Positions 55,149 to 64,000 of a stretch of DNA of 64,000 bases are shown here, piece after piece. Below the pieces are notes generated by a model. It had not been told where the DNA came from. It worked only from the letters and a program-made list of their open reading frames with translations, and made no database searches. This DNA comes from Apus apus. Lineage: Eukaryota; Chordata; Aves; Apodiformes; Apodidae. The DNA is taken from assembly GCF_020740795.1 (NCBI RefSeq), contig NC_067305.1, positions 4,092,001 to 4,156,000 of the forward strand. The letters are read 5' to 3'. Positions within the stretch are counted from its first letter, which is position 1, and the number at the start of each line of letters is the position of its first letter. Made by a program: the position numbers and the translations under genes.

Positions 55149-58100
55149 TCAGTCTAGGCAGACGTAAGGCAGGATGTTCAATCTACCATCATCCCCGTGT
55201 GGATCTAGAGATATGCACTGTGTCCAATCATACCAGTTACCCTGTGTGTCATAACAACCGTTCACGCCCGGCCAGTTGTGTTCACATATCCTGTCCAGGT
55301 CATCACTTGTGACCTCTCTTGTGACCCCAGGCAAGTCTGTAGGTTTGCTGTTAGGAGCTAGAACATGAGTCTTTCTAGCCTCTTTTCTAGTGCTTTCCTC
55401 CTGCTTTAAATATTCAGACATGAAGTAGTGAGCTCCTGGAGTCTGTACTCCTGACGAGGACAGCAAGCTACTCTGTCTGTTTAAATAGGACTGAATGATT
55501 TCATTTCTGGACAACTCTTTCCAGTTCGTTTGTTCAAAAGGGCTTTGCAGGTTGGGTTTTTGCTCCTGCTTTTCTGTTTCTGTCCTGTGCTGTTCAGTCA
55601 GTGCAGGGATTTCTACCTGCAAAGGATCTTTCTGTGTTAAAGGTTTTATCTGTCCTGTCATGGGATCAAAAGTGAGTTTTCTCTCTTTTAACCTCACAGG
55701 TTTCACACCCCCTTCTGTCACGTGCCCATCCAAGTTGACTGTATAGTCTCTGGGTCGGTACCTTTTCTTCTTTTTACTATCTGAACCTGAAGCAGCATCA
55801 TCACTGTCCATTTTTGAAGTGTCCTGTGAAAAGCCCACGTGTGGCATGAGAGATTCCCCAGGGTGGGAGCTGGTTTTGCAGCTGGGAGCCGTGTGCTGTT
55901 GCAGTGTCCCTGCTGTGTGCCTGTGCTGGCTTTCAGAAGGTACCTGCTGCTCCTGCCAGTGCTGAGACACCTCAGGGACTGGTTGCTGAGAGAACTCCAG
56001 TCTTTTTGCTGGCATGGGAGGTGTTGATGGTTGCATCAAGGATGGTGGTGGTGATGGCACCTGTGCAGTGTCTAAGAACTGAGACCTTTGAGATGGACTA
56101 GGCATGGAATCCTTTGGTGAGTACGTAGTATGCTGCCGAGCAAAAGTCTCATGCCTGACATTCCTGGGGCTAAAGGAGGAACAGCGAGGACTCTTGGGTT
56201 GGTGCTGCCCTGGGGTGTCTTCTGATTTATCATGCTGCTGAAGCACTGCAGTCTTTAGTAGCGAGGAAGTGCTTGAAGGTTTTACAAGTCCTGGAGAACT
56301 GGTGTGAGGTTTTACAGCATTTACTGGGATCTTACTGTGTTTATCATTTTCACTGAGTTCTGTCCTGCTGCTTTCAGGCCCCACATGTAGATTTATGTCT
56401 ACAGGACTAGGAAAATTTTCAGGACTACCTCCAATTCCATTTGTTGGAGGGGGTGAAGAGTTTTGTAATACTTCATGACTAGCTTTGGAGATGTTTGGGG
56501 GAGGAGGACCCTGATGCCCATCCCTGTGTTCACTTTTCCTTTTCCGATTTCCCAATTTCTCTGGTTTTGGAGAATTTATTTTCTGGATGTCATTCCTGCT
56601 TTTCAATTCACTGATTGGCTTGGACCCAGCCACAGCAGGAAGCTGAGCTTCTGGTTTGCAGTTGTGAGCCCCTCCGTTGGCTGATCCGGGTGGATTGGGC
56701 AGCCCTCTTGGCACTGGTTCATTCTGGGTTACAGGTTCTATCAACTTTTGCCAATTCCGCAACAATTTCTTGGCACGTTTGGCAAGTTCCTCATTGGATG
56801 TTTTCTTCCTCACCTCATTGATGAGCCTCCCAAGTCTTGTCTCCTGTAAAGAAAGAAGAGTTGTTTTACAAACAGGTATCATTCTGAGCAGATTTCTTAC
56901 ACTTCTGCTTTGCAGGGCTTGCCCTGAGAAACACTAGTTAAAAAGCTCTAAGATTTAAGTGTTGAATCCATCTTTTTTGAAAGGATTAGTCCAGTTGGAC
57001 CAGTGCTCTGCTGTGCAACATGAAACCCACTGTAGGTTTCGAGCCACCCTGTCTTCATTCCCTGGCTGAAGCACCAGAGCCACTGGCTGTGAAGAACCTC
57101 AGAAGGGAATTCTTTAATCAGCAGGAATCCTGAGAACAAAGGTGCAAGCTCAGATCAGAGGGGAGATGCAGCACTCAAGGCAGAAACTGTGTGTTCACCA
57201 CAAAGAAAGTGTAAGATCAGCAGAGAAAAAATTCCAGAACCTTTGCCTGTTGCAGTGATGGGTTGATAATAAAAATCTCAGTGTCACAAAATTGACTAGC
57301 CAGGGTGCAACTTCTGTCCTACCTTCTCTTCCTCCATCTCTCCCTTCACTCCTCAATATCTTGAAAACGTGTGACAGATTTAAACAAGCATTCCTATGGT
57401 GTCCCAGAGTGATTCCATAACTGGAAGGAAGTGTCTGATTGTTCCCAAAGCACGTTTGAAAACCCAGAACTGTTCCAGAAGCCAGATTACTTAAGAAAAG
57501 CACTTCAAAGGAAAAGACAGACCAGACTGTGAGAGAAATATGGAGCAGGTTGTGATACAAACGTTGAAACACAGCTGGAGTGATGGTTAAGCAATAGTTA
57601 TAAGTAACACAAATATTCTCAAGATGATATACAGACACATAAATATAAAAATAAAATTAGCCATAAAAACTTCTTTGGGCTCAATTTCCAAAGTGGCCAG
57701 TGAGACTGCAGCTGCTGCCCCATCCACCTCATTTCACCAGGCACTGAAACCTGCCTGACTGAATTTAAGATGGATTTTGTGGACACAGTAACTACATTCC
57801 TATTTCAGATTCCTTGGTGCTTGGTCACCGAACTTCCAAAAGGCAACGGGCACTTCAGCAAGCAGGGGGATGTTGCTGAAAGCACCAGAATTAATCAGTA
57901 GCAAGTGATGATTAATTTAGTGCCTGCACAGAGCTGTGCTGCACAGAATGCTGATCTGAACCCAGAGAGAATCACTGTGTGTGCGTCGGGAGCAGCACGA
58001 GAGGGGCAAAAGAACATCTTAATTGTGAATGCTTTGCAATCAACCTATTGTTTCAAGAAAAGCTCTTATGGAAATTAGACAGGGAGAGAAAGTCCTTTTA

Positions 58101-58214
58101 CACACCTAAAAACTAAGTCATGTTCAGAGGGTGACATACCTCAAGTGCCTCTTTGGTAATGGGATATTTCTCCAAGCTGGAGATGACTTCCAGCACTGCC
58201 ACCATGTTATGGAT
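55149..58214 (-). CDS. MED26: MED26, Mediator subunit 26 (exon 1 off window)
   Basis: MED26 (CRSP70) joins Mediator to RNA polymerase II and, through its N-terminal TFIIS-type domain, to elongation factors. Two exons are present: 58140-58214 (25 codons, IHNMVAVLEVISSLEKYPIT and the following KEALE) and 55149-56843 (564 codons and stop). The missing first exon should encode about 24 residues starting MTAAP in human. The TFIIS N-terminal (LW) helices continue in ETRLGRLINEVRKK and LAKRAKKLLRNWQKLIEP. The middle is Pro/Ser-rich and divergent. The C-terminal block from SKKKKRYRPRDYTVNLDG, through SPFEQTNWKELSRNEIIQSY, to GDDGRLNILPYVCLD is nearly identical to human; it is the Mediator-binding part. 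The expected full length is about 613 aa (human 600). Confidence 0.95.
56844..58139 (-). other. MED26: MED26 intron 2
   Basis: A 1.3-kb intron between the exon ending ...KEALE and the large last exon. It is AT-rich unique sequence, and no repeat or RNA gene was recognised. Confidence 0.75.
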
Positions 58215-61200
58215 CTGCAACAAGGAAGACAAAGTCACTTCATATTTCATGTTCAGGTCTTAAGTTCTCAAATGTAATTTAAGACTTTCCACTTTATAAT
58301 TGCTGGAAGCATTAATCACAAAATTGCTATCACACTGTCTGGCTTTAGGGAGCTGATTGTTCAAAGAACAGGGACAAGGACACTTTGCTGACCTAGTTGG
58401 GAACTGCAGAAGCTGTAACAAACACACTCTTATGTAAAACTAAAGGAAACATGAGCAATAAAACCAGTGTGACTTATTAGCAAAGTCCTGAGATCCCCAG
58501 CCAGGGGGCTGGTTAATCGTCCTACAGCCTCACTGGAAATACAAGTGCCAGGGGACCAAGAAAAGCCAGGAGCCAGCTCAGAAATCTCGACAAATTTATT
58601 CAAAACGCCGATGCTTCCTGTAGCCACATGCCAAGAGTCTAAGAGCCCAGGTCCCGACTCCTCTTGCTGCAGAGCAGCCGGGCCGGGCGCTGTGCCCGGT
58701 AGGTGTCCCCAAACCATCGCCAGCCCCAGCGGCCCAGCCCGGGAACAGCCCGGGAACAGCCCCGGCTCCATCGCTCGCCAATCGTGGCTCCCGGTGCGTG
58801 AGAAGGGAGAGGAGGAGCTGCGGAAAGACACGCTCTGTGCCCCACGGAAGCAGCTGCCACAATCCGCAGAGGTTAAGAACCAGCGTGGGGTTAATCATCT
58901 CCAGGAGAAACCCCAGACTACACAGACACCCGTGTTGCCACTACCTGATGTTAAGAGCATCAAAACCGGAATTTGTAATTCACCTTCGTAGTGAGATTTA
59001 AAGGCTGAGCAAAGGAAAACCGGAACCACAGTCTTTTATTGCTTCATTTCATTTGTGACTCAACTGGACCTGAACTGCAGCTGAGAAAAATCTCGCAGCA
59101 AAAACCTCTGCAGGGATCCCAGGTTATCCTAAGTTCTTACCAGGAGCTCAGTCAGGTGGCCCTGCCCTCCCAGCCCCACACTGCTGCAAGATTCCTCATT
59201 TTAAAGACTGTGACTTTGAGAATTAGCTTCTTTTCAAGTCAATTCTACCCTTCTATTAAGGTACAACAGCAGAAACAGGACCTGAAGTCTCTCCCTTTCA
59301 GAATATCTTGTGCACAGACAATATTTTTCCATCCTAGCAGAACTGCTTAATGTTGGAGATACCTGGATAAAGCTGTTATTAAATGCTTTGCCTGATTTTT
59401 AGATTTACCAGCTTATTGCTGAAGTCTCTATAGGCTTTGAATGATTCTAACTCTTACAGGTTGTGAAAGAAACTTTAGATGAATTAATTTGTCATTTGTC
59501 ATCACTGAACTACAATTCCTCTGCAGATGTTTGAAGCCCAACCATCTGGTCAGGTCTGGTAAAACTCTGCTAGAGCTTTGAAGCAGCAATAACATGAGTC
59601 CTGACATATTTTACTTCTTACTATGTCACTGCAGTGACTTTCTCCCATGTTCTGATCCTTGCACCACCCTCAGCGCCTGGGAAGGATGATTTAGCACCAC
59701 AGTTTAAGCAATAACTAACACCAGGGTTGGTTGTTGGGTTGTGTTTGGTTTTTTTTTTTTCAGTTTCTAGAACCAGAGCACTTAGATTAGCTAATGCTCC
59801 ATTGTGGGAGTTTCCAGACAAGCATTTTTAGACCTGCAAAACCTAACACCCTCCTTCCCAACACATATTTTAGGCTATGAATTACCCAGGTGCAGAAAGA
59901 CTCCACGTGTCACACACACCGGTAATTGGTACCATTATTTTTGCAGTTACTGGTAATCCCCAAATATTCATTATCTAAATGACACAGTGAAGGCAAAAAA
60001 GGATCATTAGTCTATCAGAAGGTCAAGATGGGGAAAGCGACACCCTCCCCTACACACACAGAACAAGTCAGGGAATTTCCTATGGATGCCCCCAAATGCT
60101 CAACCACCTCCTGGAGACCAGGTCTACATGGAGACTGAGAGACTGGTCCTTCCTTCCCTCCTTGGAGAGACCAGGGGTGCCAACAAAGAGGGAAAGCAGC
60201 CCTAGAGCTGAGCCTCTGCTGATGGCTCAGCTTCTGGTAAACACACAACACCCCGTTCAGATTCTTCACACATTTGTAACCAATTGAAAACAGAGTCACA
60301 CCGAAGCAATCGCTGTGAGGGGCATGAAGCTCACGCTCCACATCAGCTGCAAGCAGCTCCTCTCATTTTCCCTTCTCCTAGACCTGCAGGGAAGCATGGT
60401 TCTTAAAAAAATCCCAAACCCAAAACAAAACCAAAAAAACTTCCAGGCAGGTTCAACAACTTCTCCACCCTTCCCCAGTAGTTTTGTGTAGTTTTCTTGG
60501 AATGCTTCACCTAAACTGCCACAAAGAGAAGCTTATAATAAAAAACATTCTCCTATTTCAAAATAACAGACTGTGAAATTTCTTGTGGTGTAGCCAAACA
60601 CTATGATGAAAACAAGATGATCTTCCCAAGATGACTCAAATAGAATTTATTCCCTGTAAAGACACTGTTTTCAATAGCAGCAGCACATCAGTGCTGCACA
60701 CCAGTGTCTCTACCTTAAACCAACTGTCACTGGCTTAATAAAATTAACATATCACATAACTGACATCAGACTGAACTTACAAAACCTGCCAGGACATCAT
60801 CCACCAGAAATGATAGTTAATTAACACAAGCTGCTATTAAAAATGCTTATTGGCTCCACAGAAGATAGGCAAAGTAACATCAAGCTGAGAGGGACAAGGG
60901 AGCTTGGCAGCCTCGCTCTGCTCACTGGTTAAGGCTGCAATTGCATAATTCAGCATCTCAGGAACTTGCACATCAGTTTACTTTCTTTCTGCCTTTGTCT
61001 ACTGACACTGCAACCCACTCCTACCACCCCAAAACAAGAACTGCTGTGAAGCAACCCCAGGACCTCGCGGAAAAGGGCTCAGAATAATTTACACACCCCT
61101 TCAAATCCTGGCATGTGATTCCCGTGCTGGGGAACCCGACTGGCACACGGGCTAATTCACTCCAAGTTTACTGAAGAACATCTGCTTCCAGTCATCTACA

Positions 61201-64000
61201 GTAATCCCTTCCAGTCAACCCTAATGACAGTCACAGAAAACAAATCTTATTTATTCCATGCAAGTCTCCTTAAGTCATTCAGCCACACTCTGGAGCTCAC
61301 TACTGGCATCTGAGATCTTTCCCAAGTTAAGCACTCAATGTTTTTACTACAGCACAGACAAAAGCACAGGTTTCTGAGCTCCCCGGAAAAGATCAAGCAG
61401 CTTAATGTCCTTTCTTTAACTGCCATCTTAATCCTATTTTGGCTTTTACAAATCAAGAACTCAGTAACTAACTTCAGGGCAAGTGTTACAGAGCAGTTGA
61501 GAAGAATAAAAAGTGTGTTGGGGTTTGGGAAGCTGGATGTGCAGCTGCTCTTGCCACCCCGGATCTCACTGCCTCCTTCCCAGGCAGCTTTGAACACAGC
61601 AGCAACCTCAGCATCCCCAGGTGAGCTGGTACCACAGCTCCCACTGTTAGGCCTCGATTCTCTTTCTTCATCTACAGACCAGTCCAGATACAAAACACAA
61701 ACTGAGCACCAGTGCAACACCTTTCCTCCCCTCAGGACTGCCTGGAGACACAGGACAACCTGCACCTTGCTCCACTGCTCTCCAGCACCTTCCAGAAACA
61801 TCCCATTGCAATCACTTGAATTCAGCAATTTATTAAAAAAAATATAAATGTTTCACAGGGATGTTTCTGAAGATCTCTGCATGACTAGACCATGATAGAT
61901 GACAAACCAGATCTGAGTTGGCAGGGATGGTGTTGCTGAGACAGCTACACAGGCCTGGAATAGGAGAAGGTGGAGCTCTTGGAAAGCCTGAGAGCTACAC
62001 ACACCACTACCAACACACGTGCAGTGAATACAGGCTCCTGTCCCACTGTATCCTGGCTAGAAAGGCTTTCTTAAAGTCATTTGCACAAACCTCACTTAAT
62101 AGCACTAAAAGGCATCTTTTGATACAGTGTCATCATCCAGATGGGTCAAAGGAGCCTCTCAAAGTTTCTAAAAAGTGCTATAACTTGGCCTAGTAGGTCT
62201 AGAGTTCCTCATCACTGAGTCTTTTCTAAACACCAAGTATAACTTTATTATCCTCCTGAAACCACAGGTTATAGACACCAATAATCTGCCTCCATTGTAA
62301 GCATTTGGAAACAGACTATACAGATGTAGCGGAAGCCCTGGCTTTGAGGGAAGGTGTTTGTCCTCATACCTCAGCTCCCTCCCTCAAAATATGCTACAAA
62401 TATTCAATATTTTGCTAGTTTCAAATAAAATAGTTTTGTAACATTTTCCCACCTGTAGTTAACAAAGCAGATTTACAAAAGCAGAGAAGTGGACCCACTG
62501 TGGAAGACTAAACAGATCTCTGTCTTTCCTACAGACACAAATCCAGATCTCTACTGCCAAGTTGGTGTTTTCCTGCTGGCAACTCAGGTCAGAAATGCTG
62601 TGCAGTCAATAGAGAAGCTCACAGGAGCACCTGTACCATTTTTATTGTCTTCCCCCTGCCCCTAAGGACAGCAGCATTTTATTGGGTAGCTATAAAACCT
62701 GTCATGTATCTCCAGGCCATGTATATCCATAGGTAGAGTAGGATAATGTTCAAGAAAATCCCAGGTTCAAGGTCAATACTGCTGAAATAAGCAGGAAGGC
62801 AGAACTGATCCTAAGAGTTCCAGCAACTGCAGCATGAGCAACGTCACCCACTCGTGTTTGTTCCCTCCAGAGCAGTGGAACCATCACCTGCATCTCAGCA
62901 CCAGCTCCTACCCTGGGTTGGGGTCTGAGCAGGATCAGATCTTACCCCCAAGCACTGCATTTGTGTAAGAGCTACTTCACTGCATAATCACAGAATCATT
63001 AATTAGAATAAATAAAAGAATAATTAATAAAAACCAACAACCTGAAACATGGAATAAGAAGGAAGAAGAGAAAAGCTGCTATTCAGAGGAGCCTTTATTT
63101 AAATGTGGCAATGGAAATACAGCAGAATAGTGTTTATTTAGCACTTCATGTAGGACCCATTGGACACCAGACACTAACAACACATCATGAACAACAAACT
63201 AGAATGTCATTTTTTTTTTTCCAAAGGTACAAACCAAACACAAAGTTAGAATTCAGGTTACAACCTGCTGGTATTTAGTTCAGTTCCCTTGCAACCGATC
63301 TATTAACAGTTTCCCCCACCCCCAGTGTGACATGATGTTGTCTAAAGATAGGGTACAGGAGATACTATTCACAGGACTGACACACCAAAAAGATGACCAT
63401 GCACTACTTTGTTCATAATGACTGAAAATGTCTGAAAGTCACATTTTTTTAAGTGGAGTTCAAACTATTCACACAGATGCTCCAGGTATTCTGAAAGGTA
63501 GAGGCAAAGTTTCTAATGGCATTTAGGAAAGCAGGTCTTGAAACATGAAGAAATCAAGGATTTGGGTTGGAAGTCATCCACTGGGAGCATCTTCTGTGGC
63601 AGAGACAGTCATTTGGAGCCCAGGCTGTGCAAACTGACCAGAAATTTGTGCTGCAAAACAACAGGTAGAAGAAATGCTTCTTGGCTACCAGGAACAGTCC
63701 AAGAAGTGACTGGGCACAGCAAGCACTTCTGGCCTCTGGATTTAAAATGTCCAGGTCTAATTTAAAAAGTCAAAGCAATCTGCATGTATTTTATTTGTAC
63801 TTAGGCTTTATTTGATGGTAAAGTAACATCATCCTTATACCTTCCTATATATACTTTACAAAGCCAGGAGCACACAAGAGGTTGGATTCCAACAAAAGTC
63901 CACATTGTGAAGGAATGAGGAGACCTGAAACGTTTCACTGGAGTGAGACACCAGTTCAGCCCCTGCTGCCTCCTGGCAGGGTGCACACACAGCCTAAGGT
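58215..64000 (-). other. MED26: MED26 intron 1 (partial)
   Basis: At least 5.8 kb of intron. It is mostly AT-rich unique sequence, with a moderately GC-rich patch at 58640-58860 and a short A-rich stretch near 62990-63060. Overlapping open frames on both strands near 61247-61847 have no recognisable homology. No CpG-rich first exon matching the MED26 N-terminus was found, so exon 1 lies beyond 64000. Confidence 0.7.

Noticed and set aside
58430-58991. Possible alternative MED26 first exon in the GC-rich patch
   Set aside because: No frame resembles the MED26 N-terminus (MTAAPASPQQIRDRLLQAID), and no donor in the right phase was convincing.
61247-61847. Antiparallel open frames of 169 and 193 codons in MED26 intron 1
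   Set aside because: No recognisable protein family, no clear splice or promoter context, and both strands open by chance in moderately GC-balanced sequence.
62989-63000. Text tcacagaatcatta resembling a CR1 end
   Set aside because: Only about 12 bases match before the sequence becomes simple A-rich. This is too short to call.

Overview
This is vertebrate nuclear DNA, almost certainly from a bird. The genes are intron-rich with GT-AG splice sites and have CpG-rich first exons, and the dispersed repeats are 5'-truncated CR1 LINEs whose 3' ends are of the avian kind. The window holds six genes in the order EPS15L1(-), CALR3(-), C19orf44(+), CHERP(-), SLC35E1(-), MED26(-). This is the same order and orientation as human 19p13.11, so by synteny it should come from the avian microchromosome homologous to that region (chicken 28). 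No prokaryotic, viral or CRISPR feature was seen. All coding models below were built by hand from splice sites, reading phase and remembered vertebrate protein sequences.

Region by region: 1-19.4 kb is EPS15L1, 22 coding exons, with the last exons off the left edge. 19.4-20.6 kb is a short spacer with one CR1. 20.6-24.6 kb is CALR3, complete in 9 exons, with a G-rich minisatellite filling intron 1. 24.56-24.93 kb is a 372-bp bidirectional promoter with a ZNF143-type site and four CCAAT boxes. 24.9-29.7 kb is C19orf44, complete in 8 exons. It converges on CHERP (30.1-42.2 kb), complete in 17 coding exons plus a probable alternative terminal exon. 42.9-51.5 kb is SLC35E1, complete in 6 exons with a 3'UTR of about 4.4 kb. 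51.5-53.9 kb is intergenic. 53.9-64 kb is MED26: its 3'UTR, its last two coding exons and part of a long first intron, with exon 1 off the right edge.

The genes are ordinary housekeeping genes of separate pathways: clathrin endocytosis (EPS15L1), ER lectin chaperoning (CALR3), a protein of unknown role (C19orf44), splicing (CHERP), a nucleotide-sugar-type transporter homologue (SLC35E1) and Mediator (MED26). They share position, not a pathway. No novel multi-gene system is visible. The points most worth checking are a CHERP C-terminus that appears to switch by splicing at a donor overlapping its stop codon, an in-frame 63-nt EPS15L1 exon absent from the human protein I remember, the CALR3 intron-1 minisatellite whose units look like repeated branch-point and pyrimidine-tract modules, a CALR3 that keeps lectin residues but has a non-acidic tail ending KEEL, and the compact CALR3/C19orf44 promoter.
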